A stretch of DNA of 64,000 bases from Shewanella psychropiezotolerans (GTDB lineage: Bacteria; Pseudomonadota; Gammaproteobacteria; Enterobacterales; Shewanellaceae). The notes below the pieces were generated by a model. It did not search any database, was not told the origin of the DNA, and worked only from the letters and a program-made list of their open reading frames with translations. The DNA is taken from the NCBI RefSeq assembly GCF_007197555.1, contig NZ_CP041614.1, positions 62,001 to 126,000 of the forward strand. Direction: 5' to 3'. Below, in pieces: positions 17,244 through 26,421 of this stretch. Every line of letters begins with the position of its first letter. Positions within the stretch are counted from its first letter, which is position 1. The position numbers and the translations under genes were made by a program.

Positions 17244-17690
17244 ATGAGTTCTAAAAGAGAGATACTTCAAACACTTGTTCGTGGCATTCGACAGGATATC
17301 GAAGGCTATAAGCAGTTAAAGAGCTTGCTCAATCGGCAACGTGAGCTAATGCAGCGAAGAGATAATGATGGCCTTAGGCATCATAATCAGCATCAGACTC
17401 GGCTCTGTGATGAGCTGATGGTTAAAGCTAAAAAACGCAGTGATGCATTAAATCAGTTAGGCTTCAGTGAAGATGCTAACGGTATGAAGAAGCTGATCGA
17501 TAAGCTACCTAAACAAAGTTCACTGCAGGTTAACTTGCTATGGGAGAATTTGTTAGCGCTCGTCAAAGAAAGCCAGCAGACCAATGAAGCGAATGGTAAA
17601 TTATTGGTGTCTCAGCAGACTGTGATCAATAACCTGCTGAGTCGTGATACCGAGAAAAATGTCGATTACGGTGCTAGTAAGGGATTATAG
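17244..17690 (+). CDS. flgN: FlgK/FlgL export chaperone FlgN
   Basis: A 148-residue helical protein. FlgN-type features are the long N-terminal helix with a YKQLKSLLNRQRELMQRRDN segment and the central Asn-rich hinge. It lies 14 bases after flgM, the usual flgM-flgN pairing. Its C-terminus converges with fliJ, 24 bases apart. It acts in the cytoplasm, delivering hook-filament junction proteins to the export gate. Confidence 0.88.
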   Translation: MSSKREILQTLVRGIRQDIEGYKQLKSLLNRQRELMQRRDNDGLRHHNQHQTRLCDELMVKAKKRSDALNQLGFSEDANGMKKLIDKLPKQSSLQVNLLWENLLALVKESQQTNEANGKLLVSQQTVINNLLSRDTEKNVDYGASKGL

Positions 17691-17714
17691 GAAGCGTTAG
17701 CTTAATTATTCCTG

Positions 17715-18131
17715 CTATCCCTGGTTTTGATATCTCGATGAGAGATCATCTAACTGCTTTTGTTCCTGAGCATCGATAGCTTTACGTTGCTCCGATTTAC
17801 GTTGCTCATAGAGCCAAGATAATCCCTTTTGGCGTCCGAGTTGCCTTCGCCATAGTCCATCCATTCGTTGATGTTCCCGTTGTAGCAGCACCTCTTGCTT
17901 ATCGAGTTTGCTCTGTAAAGGCTTCAACGTGGAGAGCAAATTAGCATTATTTTGCAGTAATAGAGGATTAACTCTATGGCTGCTACTGCCATGATATTCA
18001 TTGAGCATGTTATCGATAGCCTGACGCTGCTTGTGATTCTCTGTAACCCTAGTTTGGGCATCGGCTCTTTGGTTACCCAGTCGGCCGAGCTTTTTTTCTT
18101 CTTGCTGACAGAGTATTAATAGTTGCTTCAT
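17715..18131 (-). CDS. fliJ: Flagellar export protein FliJ
   Basis: 138 residues, almost entirely coiled coil and rich in Gln, Arg and Lys. It overlaps the end of fliI by four bases, the standard fliI-fliJ arrangement. FliJ forms the stalk in the FliI hexamer and contacts FlhA. The family is poorly conserved, so size, coiled coil and order carry the call. Confidence 0.88.
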   Translation of the reverse strand: MKQLLILCQQEEKKLGRLGNQRADAQTRVTENHKQRQAIDNMLNEYHGSSSHRVNPLLLQNNANLLSTLKPLQSKLDKQEVLLQREHQRMDGLWRRQLGRQKGLSWLYEQRKSEQRKAIDAQEQKQLDDLSSRYQNQG

Positions 18132-19477
18132 TGGTCCGCCTTAATAAGGTTGATGAGTTGCTCGAGTTCATTCAGGCTCTGAGTCAATTCAGACTTTTGC
18201 TCTATCTCTTGCTGTAGAAACTCAGCCATTTTGGGGTAAGCGCTAACGGCCAGATCCATTTGAGTGTCATGTCCTGCCTGATAACCGCCTAGAGGAAGTA
18301 ATTCTCTGACGTCGTTATAGCGGCTATTGAGTTGCTTAAAGGTATGTCCCCAACTGATCACTTGCCTGGTGCTAACTTGTTTAGCTAAGCGACTCACCGA
18401 GCTGGCAATATCGATGGCGGGGAAGTGTCCCTGTTCGGCCAGCTTTCGGCTCAGTACAATATGGCCATCTAAGATAGCCCGAGCAGAGTCGGCGATAGGA
18501 TCTTGTTGATCATCACCTTCGGTTAATACCGTGTAGAAGGCTGTTAACGTACCAGTAGGGTGTTTGCCATTACCGGCAAGCTCCACAAGGCTTGGAAGCT
18601 GAGCAAATGCCGAAGGTGGGTAGCCTTTAGTGGCTGGTGGCTCTCCAAGGCTGAGTGCTATCTCACGTTGTGCCTGGGCAAAGCGAGTCAATGAGTCAAC
18701 CAGTAGTAGTACCTGTTTTCCTTGATCCCGAAAGGCGGCCGCTATGTGGTGGCTAAGACGCATGCCTCTTAAGCGCATTAACGGGGTTGTATCGGCTGGA
18801 GCGGCAATCACAACCGCTCGGCGACGGCCCTCTTCACCCAGAGATTCTTCGATAAACTCCCTGACTTCACGACCGCGTTCGCCGATTAGGGCTACCACGA
18901 CTACGTCGGCTTCGGTGAAGCGTGTCATCATGCCAAGCAATACGCTCTTACCTACGCCAGAACCCGCAAAAAGGCCTAAACGCTGGCCGCGTCCTATGGG
19001 AAGCAGGGCATTGATGGCACGAATACCCACATCTAAAGGCTCTCGAATCGGCTTACGTTGCAGTGGATTAATAGTGCGATTTGATGGCGTAACTGTTTGG
19101 GTATTATTGAGCTTGCCGAGATGATCTAAAGGCTGACCTAAACCATCGATCACACGACCTAATAAGGCACTTCCAACCGGGATTTGAGCTTGTTCTGCTA
19201 CAGGCATCACCCGTGAACCCGGCATTAGGCCTGATGTGTGTTCGATGGGCATCAAGCAAAGCGTTTCTTTGTTAAATCCCACGACTTCAGCTTCTACCAA
19301 GCGTCCATCACGGCACTCAATATTACACCTGTCTCCCATGCCTAATTGGCAGCCAACGGCTTCTAATAACAGACCGTTGACTCGTGTTAGGCGGCCATAT
19401 ACTTGTGCTACCGGAATAGTTGGCCAGTCGAGGATCTCGGCGCTATTGGGTTGGGTATTAAGCATTCTCAAGCTCAA
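18128..19477 (-). CDS. fliI: Flagellar export ATPase FliI
   Basis: 449 residues, F1-beta-related. The Walker A motif AGSGVGKS lies at about 171-178, Walker B at VLLLVDSLTRFAQ, and the conserved ALIGERGREVREFIEE segment lies between them; LPPLGGYQAG-type C-terminal motif (ELLPLGGYQAGHD) is present. It forms the export ATPase with FliH and FliJ. Its start overlaps the fliH stop by 20 bases. Confidence 0.97.
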   Translation of the reverse strand: MSLRMLNTQPNSAEILDWPTIPVAQVYGRLTRVNGLLLEAVGCQLGMGDRCNIECRDGRLVEAEVVGFNKETLCLMPIEHTSGLMPGSRVMPVAEQAQIPVGSALLGRVIDGLGQPLDHLGKLNNTQTVTPSNRTINPLQRKPIREPLDVGIRAINALLPIGRGQRLGLFAGSGVGKSVLLGMMTRFTEADVVVVALIGERGREVREFIEESLGEEGRRRAVVIAAPADTTPLMRLRGMRLSHHIAAAFRDQGKQVLLLVDSLTRFAQAQREIALSLGEPPATKGYPPSAFAQLPSLVELAGNGKHPTGTLTAFYTVLTEGDDQQDPIADSARAILDGHIVLSRKLAEQGHFPAIDIASSVSRLAKQVSTRQVISWGHTFKQLNSRYNDVRELLPLGGYQAGHDTQMDLAVSAYPKMAEFLQQEIEQKSELTQSLNELEQLINLIKADQ

Positions 19478-20249
19478 TTTCAGGCATGTTTTCCGTTGAG
19501 GCTAACCCTTGTGATTGCTGGCTATCACTGGAATTAGTATCAGATATGTAAAGTTTAGCCTCTACCTGATCCATGCAGGCATTTAGGCGAGTTTCAACTG
19601 ATGCGTCAGCATCTGACTTGTCACTGACAATACGGCAGCCTCCGGGGGAAATACCTGTGTCTTCAACCAGGGTCCAATCTTGAATCTTGTCTGCTGCTAG
19701 TTCTCGTAAGCGTTCGACTGCAGTTGGTTCCAGATGAATTTTTATCTCGGAGCGAGTATCGGGTAGCGAGGCAACCGTTTCTTCGACCAGAGATAATATC
19801 TGCTGTGGCTGCAGTGTAAGTTCACAACGAATGACCTGCTGTGCTACACGGCGTACCAAATCTAATATAAGCTGCTGTTGAGCATTTACCTGACTGAGGT
19901 GCCCATCTTCCAATAAAGACTTGAGTGCACCAAGAGGAGCAAGAAGACTGTTGAATTGGTCATCTATGGCCTCTTTTCCTTTCAGTTGGCCTTCTATTCG
20001 TCCCTGGCTAAAGCCATTCGCGTGGCCGCTTCGACGTCCCTCCTCGGAACCCGATTCGAATCCCTCCTGATGACCCTTAGACAGGCCATCATCGTAGCCT
20101 TTATCAAAGGCGGCTTGGTAACCCTGCCATCCAGGCTCACCATTGTTCTTTACTGTTTGATCGGGTATTAGAGGGCTAAACCTGTGGCGCCTAGCGAGAT
20201 CACTTTTCAAGCGCCATTTAGGGTCAACACTTTTTTGTATAGATTTCAT
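19458..20249 (-). CDS. fliH: Flagellar export ATPase regulator FliH
   Basis: 263 residues. A striking GxxxG-type repeat runs from about residue 50 to 92 (DDGLSKGHQEGFESGSEEG, continuing GRRSGHANGFSQG), the FliH helix-packing repeat. The C-terminal half resembles V-ATPase subunit E (VRRVAQQVIRCELTLQPQ; IKIHLEP). FliH anchors FliI to the C ring. It is 67 bases downstream of fliG and overlaps fliI. Confidence 0.92.
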   Translation of the reverse strand: MKSIQKSVDPKWRLKSDLARRHRFSPLIPDQTVKNNGEPGWQGYQAAFDKGYDDGLSKGHQEGFESGSEEGRRSGHANGFSQGRIEGQLKGKEAIDDQFNSLLAPLGALKSLLEDGHLSQVNAQQQLILDLVRRVAQQVIRCELTLQPQQILSLVEETVASLPDTRSEIKIHLEPTAVERLRELAADKIQDWTLVEDTGISPGGCRIVSDKSDADASVETRLNACMDQVEAKLYISDTNSSDSQQSQGLASTENMPEIELENA

Positions 20250-20316
20250 TATTCAACCACCTGTTCTTCGAAGTGCTGGGGCTCTATGATTGTGAGGTTA
20301 TTGCTAGTTATTTTCA

Positions 20317-21303
20317 TCACTCTACGACTTGCTCTTCGAATAACTGCAACTCAATTTCACCGTCATCCATCATCTGTTTAGCCAGTTCCATGATTTCTTT
20401 ACGAGCTGTAATTGCTTGGCTAAGAGGTACAGCGCCGATAGCATCAACTTGTGTCTCAATTGCCGATGACATACGTTTCGGTAGGGCATCCAGTAGTGTG
20501 GTTTTAAGCTCAGTCTCTATGCCTTTGAGTGCAAGAGCTAGCATTTCTGGTGGAACAATTGCCATGATCTCCTGCAACGTCTCAGGCTTTTGTCGGCCAA
20601 GAATGATGAAGTCGAACATGTTATCGGCCACATTACTGGCTAACTGTCTGTCATGAAGTTTGATCATCTCCATCAACTGCTCCCGATCGCCTTCATAGCG
20701 ATTGAGGATATCGGCAACCTGGCGGATACCGGCGACTTGAGTGTGGCTTTTCTCCATAGCGATTAACATACAGCGCTCGACCAGTTGTCTGAGTTCATCG
20801 ACGACATCTCTATCTAATTCGCCCAATTTAGCGATACGAACCAGAACCTCATCTTGACCAGCTTCAGGCAAGCTAAGTAACACTTGGGCTGCGCTTTCAG
20901 GTGGTAATAGCCCGAGTAGTACGGCCTGAAGTTGGCTGTGTTCATTAGTGATCTCTCTGGCGAGTAGCTGAGGATCTACCCATTCGAGACGCTTAACTAA
21001 TGTCTTAATCTCGTCACCATAGATACTATCGATCAAACTTTTTGCTACCCGATCACCGAGTGCAAGATCTAATGTTTTTTGTAGATATGATCGAGAAGCA
21101 CGGGCGATGCCGGATTGCTCCTGATAACGCATAAAGAAGCGACCCAATACTGCCTCGGCTTCTTGCTGAGTGATACTCGATAGACGCGCCATTTTATGAC
21201 TTAAGTGTTGAACATCATGTCTGTCTAGGTGCGCCATTACTTGAGCGGCACCTTTCTCACCCATACTCAGCAGCAACATGGCAGCCTGCCCCAGATTGTC
21301 CAT
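20317..21303 (-). CDS. fliG: Flagellar motor switch protein FliG
   Basis: I start at 21303 because the protein then opens MDNLGQAAMLLLSMGEKGAA, the normal FliG N-terminus, giving 328 residues; the longer frame would run into fliF with a non-conserved Arg-rich leader. Later motifs are conserved: EHSQLQAVLLGLLPPESAAQ in the middle domain and charged residues of the torque helix at the C-terminus (FDFIILGRQKPETLQEIMA region). FliG links the MS ring to FliM and interacts with the stator. Confidence 0.94.
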   Translation of the reverse strand: MDNLGQAAMLLLSMGEKGAAQVMAHLDRHDVQHLSHKMARLSSITQQEAEAVLGRFFMRYQEQSGIARASRSYLQKTLDLALGDRVAKSLIDSIYGDEIKTLVKRLEWVDPQLLAREITNEHSQLQAVLLGLLPPESAAQVLLSLPEAGQDEVLVRIAKLGELDRDVVDELRQLVERCMLIAMEKSHTQVAGIRQVADILNRYEGDREQLMEMIKLHDRQLASNVADNMFDFIILGRQKPETLQEIMAIVPPEMLALALKGIETELKTTLLDALPKRMSSAIETQVDAIGAVPLSQAITARKEIMELAKQMMDDGEIELQLFEEQVVE

Positions 21304-21389
21304 TTTTATTCCAAGTTCACTCTTGTTCACAGTCTCTATCCTGTCAGTTAATCTGTTATTACACCAAGCTATCGATCTCTGGTTTGCTG

Positions 21390-23093
21390 CTATTTCTCGT
21401 TCTCGTTGTCGCCGATCCAATGGGCTATCACTTCTGCGACTCGCGCCGGTTCCTGATTCGCGAGTAAGCTAAGGTGTTCCATCTTCACCGTTAGCGGAGA
21501 TTCTGGTGGTGGTAAACCTTGATTGCTGATCCAGTCACTGTTTGACATGTCTCTATCCAGTCCCATCAACTGATCGGCTAGGGCTTGAGAGTCACTAGCT
21601 TGTTCCTTATTCGCTAGCTGACTATGAGATGGTGAGTCTAACTCTGGGATACTTGTGGCATCATCTTGCTGAGTCTTAGGTTCGGCTGTTCGAGTTAGGT
21701 GAGACACAAGTGGTCTCAATACAAACAGAATTAATCCAAAGCCGAGTATGCCGCCGATAAAGTATCTTAGATAGCCTTCGGTTTGCCACCAAGGCACAGG
21801 CTCAAATACTGCTATTTGTACCGGGGCAAAGTCGAAGCTATTGATACTGAACTGATCGCCTCTCATCGCTGTAAAACCAATGGCGTCTTGCACCATAGCC
21901 CCAAGCTGAGAAAGCTGAGCCTCACTCCAGCCATTTTCGCCGGCGGCTTGGGTATTCAATAAAACAGAGACTGAGAGGTTTTCTAGCTGCATCTGTTGAA
22001 AACGCGTGTGTCTGACCGAGCGGCCAACTTCAAATTGGCGACTCTCTTGTTGGTTTAGGTTGCGGCGACCGTTGTCGTCACCCTCGGCATTAGCCGTGGG
22101 GGCTTGATTACTCAAGGCTCCTGGAATTCCCATGGCCATGCTTGAATTGGTCTCGTTTGAGCTCTGCTTTTCTTGTGAGACTACTGTTTGTGGATCCAGA
22201 GATTCTCGGGTTTCTTCGACTTGATTAAAGTTAACTTTAGCCGAAATTTGAATTTGAAAATTGTCCTGACCCAGTACAGGAGTAAGCATGCTTGATGCGC
22301 GGCTGATAAGACTCTGTTCCAGCTCTTGGGTATATTTAAGCTGCCTGTCTCTTGCCTGAGTGATGTCTTGATTCATGGCAAGACCTGAACTGAGGTGGTT
22401 GCCTTCTTGATCGATAATCTGTACACGCTCAGGTGTCATACCTGTGACACTTGCTGCGACTAAGCTAGCTATTGCTTCTATCTGGTTAGGTTGGATATTA
22501 CTACCAGCATAAAGGTCTAACATCACAGAGGCTGACGGTAGTTCAGGCTGCTGACGGATGAACAGGGTGCGCTTAGGAATGGCTAGGTGTACCCGGGTCG
22601 TCCGAACCGGTTTGAGTGCCATAATTGTTCTGGATAGTTCGCCTTCAAGACTATGGCGATACTTAGCTTGCTCCATAAATTGGCTGGTGCCTATGCTTGA
22701 ATTATCCAATGACTCCATGCCAGATGGTACTCTTGCTTTCACGCCTCTGGCTGCTAGCACCATACGTGCCTTTCCTAGCTTATCTTCCTGTACTAAGACG
22801 AGTCCGGTGTTTGCCTCTAGTCGATATTTTATGCCTTCAGCTTCGAGCACTTCGATAATTTCAGAGGTTTCAACTTGCTCCTGATGGCCATAGAGTGGAC
22901 GATATCCTTGACTGGCAGTCCAAAGAAGTAGCACGATCACACAAGCAACAACACTGGCAAGTATTGCCAGAATCAGTACTTGCTTGTCGCCGTTGTTAAA
23001 CTGTTGCCATTTACTTCTTGCCGTCGAGAGTAAGTCACTCTTCTCTGACACATCTGTAATAGCGGGGCTCGGTTGAGCTAAAGTTGTAGACAT
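21390..23093 (-). CDS. fliF: Flagellar MS-ring protein FliF
   Basis: 567 residues with two membrane segments (about residues 37-60 and 445-465) around a large periplasmic part containing the YscJ/FliF ring-building motifs (YRLEANTGLVLVQEDKLGKA; HSLEGELSRTIMALKPVRTT). The C-terminal tail (PARVAEVIAHWIGDNENEK) is the FliG-binding segment. It lies between fliE and fliG. Confidence 0.96.
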   Translation of the reverse strand: MSTTLAQPSPAITDVSEKSDLLSTARSKWQQFNNGDKQVLILAILASVVACVIVLLLWTASQGYRPLYGHQEQVETSEIIEVLEAEGIKYRLEANTGLVLVQEDKLGKARMVLAARGVKARVPSGMESLDNSSIGTSQFMEQAKYRHSLEGELSRTIMALKPVRTTRVHLAIPKRTLFIRQQPELPSASVMLDLYAGSNIQPNQIEAIASLVAASVTGMTPERVQIIDQEGNHLSSGLAMNQDITQARDRQLKYTQELEQSLISRASSMLTPVLGQDNFQIQISAKVNFNQVEETRESLDPQTVVSQEKQSSNETNSSMAMGIPGALSNQAPTANAEGDDNGRRNLNQQESRQFEVGRSVRHTRFQQMQLENLSVSVLLNTQAAGENGWSEAQLSQLGAMVQDAIGFTAMRGDQFSINSFDFAPVQIAVFEPVPWWQTEGYLRYFIGGILGFGLILFVLRPLVSHLTRTAEPKTQQDDATSIPELDSPSHSQLANKEQASDSQALADQLMGLDRDMSNSDWISNQGLPPPESPLTVKMEHLSLLANQEPARVAEVIAHWIGDNENEK

Positions 23094-23183
23094 TGTTTAA
23101 TCCTTACAAAAAATCGCATAGGCTTGCGGCTTTTCTAAAACTGATAAACGGGTTGATTCATTATGAATTGATCAACTTAGACG

Positions 23184-23522
23184 TTAGAGGGGCATTTTCA
23201 TTACTTCATCAAAGGCCTGAACTAATCGATTTCGGATCTGGATCATGGTTGAAAACGAAAGACTTGCCTTTTGAGATGCGACCATAGCGCCGACTAAGTC
23301 ATCACTTTCGCCACTATCGACCGCCCTCATTAAGGCTGATGATGCATTTTGATCTGTATTTACTGCCGCGACCTTACTCTCCATTAACTCGGTGAAGGAG
23401 GGGGCTTGTATGCCTAAATCTCTCGGGTTTTGAGGGATTTTTATGGCTCCTTTAGCCATCTCAGTGTGAATACTTAGAGTATTCATCATAGATTGAGGAC
23501 TGATAATGGTTGAGTTTTGCAT
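23184..23522 (-). CDS. fliE: Flagellar hook-basal body protein FliE
   Basis: 112 residues. The C-terminal SFSTMIQIRNRLVQAFDEVM and the middle VASQKASLSFSTMI segment are the FliE signature. FliE connects the MS ring to the rod. It is the first gene of fliE-F-G-H-I-J and follows the lafK stop by 38 bases, so it may be co-transcribed with motY-lafK; no separate sigma-54 site was found in that short gap. Confidence 0.92.
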   Translation of the reverse strand: MQNSTIISPQSMMNTLSIHTEMAKGAIKIPQNPRDLGIQAPSFTELMESKVAAVNTDQNASSALMRAVDSGESDDLVGAMVASQKASLSFSTMIQIRNRLVQAFDEVMKMPL

Positions 23523-23560
23523 CTGTATTTCCTATCTAAAACAAATTTATGAACTGATAT

Positions 23561-24867
23561 TTAGGCTGCTTTACCTAGGGCTAGATCTATATCTATGCCC
23601 TCTTCTCGCATTTGCGCTAGCTTGTATCTCAAGGCTCGGGTCGTCATACCTAGAGAGTCGGCACTCTGAATTCTGTGACCATTAAACTTTCTGAGGGTGT
23701 CCAGAATGTACTGAAACTCAGCTTGGCGTTTAGAGGCTTTTAACCCTTGCTTACTCTGCTCTTTTTGTCCGCAGTTGAGGGGGGAGTCAGTTTCAATACC
23801 GAGTTCTGCAGCTTGAAGTGCCTGACCTCTTCTCATGACTAATGCTCGTTGAATGGTGTTCTCCAACTCCCTCACATTTCCAGGCCAGTTATGAGAAGTG
23901 AGGCGTTGCTTAGCTGGTTCGCTGAAATAACACTGTTGATCACCTGCAAGGTGCTTGTACCTTTGTAAAAAATGCGCAGCTAACGGAAGAATGTCTGCGC
24001 GCCTGTCTCTTAATGGCGTAATTTTTAAGGGCAAAACATCGAGTCGATAAAACAAATCTTCTCTGAAACTGCCTGATTTAACCGCTTTTTTCAGATTTTT
24101 ATTGGTTGAGGCAATGACTCGGATATTTAGCTTAATCGACTTATGCCCCCCAGTCGCTCGACCTCCCTTTCTTGCAATACTCTAAGAAGCTTGGCTTGTA
24201 GCACTGCTGGCATTTCTCCAATCTCATCGAGTAACAGGGTACCGCCATTGGCCAGTTCAAACTTGCCAGGTTGATCGCAAGTGGCTCCGGTAAAAGCTCC
24301 CTTGTTATGACCGAAAAGAATCGACTCTAAGATGCTCTCAGGAATTGCAGCACAATTGACTGCGATAAAAGGTTTATCGGCTCGGGCAGAGTGGCGGTGA
24401 ATATAGCGGGCTAGTGGCTCTTTGCCTGTGCCACTCTCTCCTGTGAGTAACACAGTCGCTTCAGTTGTCGCTGCTCTGTGGGCTAACATCATGAGTTGAC
24501 GACTCACAGGTGATGCGACTATCAGTTCTGAGTCCAGCTGTTCAAGGCGTCTTAATCTCTGTGCAAGTGCACAAACTTGTGCAATTTCCAGAGGAAGTAA
24601 TAAGTAGTCTTGAACGCCATACTGCATTGCTGTGGTTGCAAGCTCTGTCTGTTCAGGATCGAGTAGTGCCACCTGATTTCTAGCAGGATGTTGAGCTAGC
24701 TTTATGATGGCTTCTTCTGTTGTACAGTTTGAAATATTTATCATAGACAGCCAGAGGGATTTATCATCCGGTTGCCAAAGGTCGAAACCTTGATATTTCA
24801 ACTGCGACAGTTCACTCGTTGATAAAGAGGTATCTACGAGCCTTATTTGATTAAGAACCATATTCAA
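23561..24867 (-). pseudogene. lafK: Lateral flagellar master regulator LafK, frameshifted
   Basis: A sigma-54 enhancer-binding protein in two frames. The first piece (24867 to 24127, 246 residues) has a divergent receiver-like N-terminus, Walker A GESGTGK at 143-149, GAFTGA at 190-195 and the DEIGEMP Walker B. It then leaves frame after EVERLGG. The second piece continues ([20 protein letters not shown] in restored frame, then FREDLFYRLDVLPL) to the Fis-type helix-turn-helix (GHRIQSADSLGMTTRALRYK) and stops at 23561. Adding one G to the run of six G (plus-strand C run 24146-24151) restores a continuous protein of about 435 residues, close to known LafK. A Pro follows the Walker A Glu (GKEPLARY), where Val or Leu is usual. 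The start overlaps motY by 17 bases. As written, the protein lacks its DNA-binding domain. Confidence 0.9.
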
Positions 24868-25774
24868 CTCCAGCAGTTCTTTTTGTCGCGATCTTGTTGG
24901 GGCGTTTTATTAAACGGATCATTACGCGGCGATTAGCATCCCTGCCATCCTGGGTCTTGTTAGATACTTTTGGTTCCCTGGCACCGTGATGCCTGGCTTG
25001 GATTAATCTTTTTGGCAAGCCTAGCTCCACTAACCTAGCTGAAATCTCATCGGCTCTCTCTTTACTTAGCACTAAATTTGCTAAGTGCTCTCCGTTATTA
25101 TCTGCATGGGCATCGACTAACACTTGGGTGATAGAGCTGTCAGCTTTCACATATTGAGTGATCGCGTCGAGATCTGTTTCGTGAGCCATTGTGATTTGGC
25201 TCGAACCTGGACTGAAAAACAGCTCGACACTACGAACATAAGAGAAAGGCTTAGGTAAAAGTTGATGGCGACAAAGTCTAAATTGGTTGGCAACTTGGCC
25301 AGTGTTTACCGGACTGCTGCTGACCAAATATGACGCTGTTTCACTGCCGTCGATAATGGCCTGCCAGGCAAAGCCCTGTTCGAGAGCCTCTAGAAAAGGG
25401 TTGATACTGGTATTACTGGTGGCCTTATTGCCTTGCCATATTAATTGTGTTTCACCAAGTGCTGTGTGGCTTTTTTTCCAGGTGGGTGGGGTGATCTTAA
25501 TTGAGCTTTGGGTTTGGTTGAGTGTCAGCCAGTCAGCCGTTAACTCTAATCTGAGTGTCTCACCTGGAAGCGCTTCCATCTTCATACTACCGAAGCCAGT
25601 TATTTTATGCTCTATCTGGCAGCTAAACTGGTCACCATTAAACGTCCATATGGCTTGTTCAAATGGTGTTTGGTAGCGAGTCATATTAGCTGCTGCTGGA
25701 TTAGAAAGGCTTGTACTAATAAACAGCGAAAAGATTAATATATGAGCTGATGCTTTCAATGTTTTATTTCTCAT
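24851..25774 (-). CDS. motY: Lateral flagellar motor/T-ring protein MotY
   Basis: 307 residues with a signal peptide (hydrophobic stretch about 9-29, ending near PAAA). An N-terminal MotY domain begins [22 protein letters not shown]-terminal OmpA-like peptidoglycan-binding domain covers about residues 180-290 ([27 protein letters not shown], and RVMIRL near the end). MotY stabilises the stator around the basal body. It precedes lafK with a 17-base overlap, as in Vibrio lateral systems. Confidence 0.92.
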   Translation of the reverse strand: MRNKTLKASAHILIFSLFISTSLSNPAAANMTRYQTPFEQAIWTFNGDQFSCQIEHKITGFGSMKMEALPGETLRLELTADWLTLNQTQSSIKITPPTWKKSHTALGETQLIWQGNKATSNTSINPFLEALEQGFAWQAIIDGSETASYLVSSSPVNTGQVANQFRLCRHQLLPKPFSYVRSVELFFSPGSSQITMAHETDLDAITQYVKADSSITQVLVDAHADNNGEHLANLVLSKERADEISARLVELGLPKRLIQARHHGAREPKVSNKTQDGRDANRRVMIRLIKRPNKIATKRTAGVEYGS

Positions 25775-26293
25775 TTGTTTTTAGAATATAAAACTACAAA
25801 GTAACTAACTGTATAAATATTATCTTTACAGTGGGTAGTTTATTGTCAGGCTTGTTTTCGGAGTGTAATTAAACATTAATCAATGAATATGTAAAATGTT
25901 TTTTCATTAATTTATTTGTTTTGTGAGAATAAGCTAGTTGAACTAATTTAATTCAGCTATTATCTTTTTCTGAATTAGAAATGGTATTAGAATATATCCA
26001 CTGGTTGATGCTTTAATACGCTATTTATTACTGTTTTGATAAATCATGATACAAGTGTGTACCATTCGAATGTCATCTATCTATCTGTTTTTGTTGCTCT
26101 TTTGCTATCCATTTTACTGGTTGTATTAACTTTAAAAATAAATTAAAAATTAAATGAAAAACAATTAAAGTTATTGGTATTTTGTGTCGACTTAATAGGT
26201 TATTTTATTTTACACATCGGTTGTTACTTATATTAAGTTGGTGTTCATGTATTTGAGGTTGTTAATTGCAAAGGTTTAAATAGCGCCATAAAC

Positions 26294-26346
26294 ATGTCGA
26301 TAGTCATTTTTTGGTTGCGTCATTAATATGGCAGTAGTCATTTTAT
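26294..26346. repeat. Pair of imperfect 19-base direct repeats upstream of fliM
   Basis: ATGTCGATAGTCATTTTTT and ATGGCAGTAGTCATTTTAT agree at 15 of 19 positions, start 34 bases apart (about three helical turns) and lie 75-130 bases upstream of fliM. The geometry would suit two binding sites for one activator, possibly LafK, but nothing in the sequence identifies the protein. Confidence 0.45.
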
Positions 26347-26377
26347 TTGTTTGTTTGTCATATTAATTAATTAATAG

Positions 26378-26413
26378 ACTTACTTAATTACTTAATTACT
26401 TAATTACTTGGTT
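26378..26413. repeat. Tandem 8-base repeat (ACTTAATT) just upstream of fliM
   Basis: Three perfect copies of ACTTAATT (26382-26405) are flanked by a half copy (ACTT) on the left and a degenerate copy (ACTTGGTT) on the right. The array ends 8 bases before the fliM start, so it covers the ribosome-binding/leader region. A change in copy number would move the promoter relative to the start. Confidence 0.8.
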
Positions 26414-26421
26414 GGATTTAA

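Larger units (their letters stand above)
25775..26421. other. AT-rich divergent control region between motY and fliM
   Basis: A 647-base gap with no supported gene, strikingly AT-rich compared with its surroundings. It should hold the promoters of motY-lafK (left) and fliM-flhA (right). No good sigma-54 site was found in either direction. Two imperfect 19-base direct repeats (26294-26312 and 26328-26346) and a short tandem repeat (26378-26413) are listed separately. Confidence 0.6.

Noticed and set aside
18744-19124. 126-residue frame antisense to fliI
   Set aside because: Shadow of a strongly conserved gene; composition (Arg/Pro/Ser) is typical of antisense frames.
25287-25676. 129-residue frame antisense to motY
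   Set aside because: No motif, entirely within motY.
26048-26063. Sigma-54 site for motY (minus-strand TGGTACACACTTGTA)
   Set aside because: The GG to G spacing is one base short of the required N10, and the -24 box is poor.
26329-26346. Sigma-54 site for fliM (TGGCAGTAGTCATTTT)
   Set aside because: The -24 half is acceptable but the -12 half (ATTTT) does not match TTGC.
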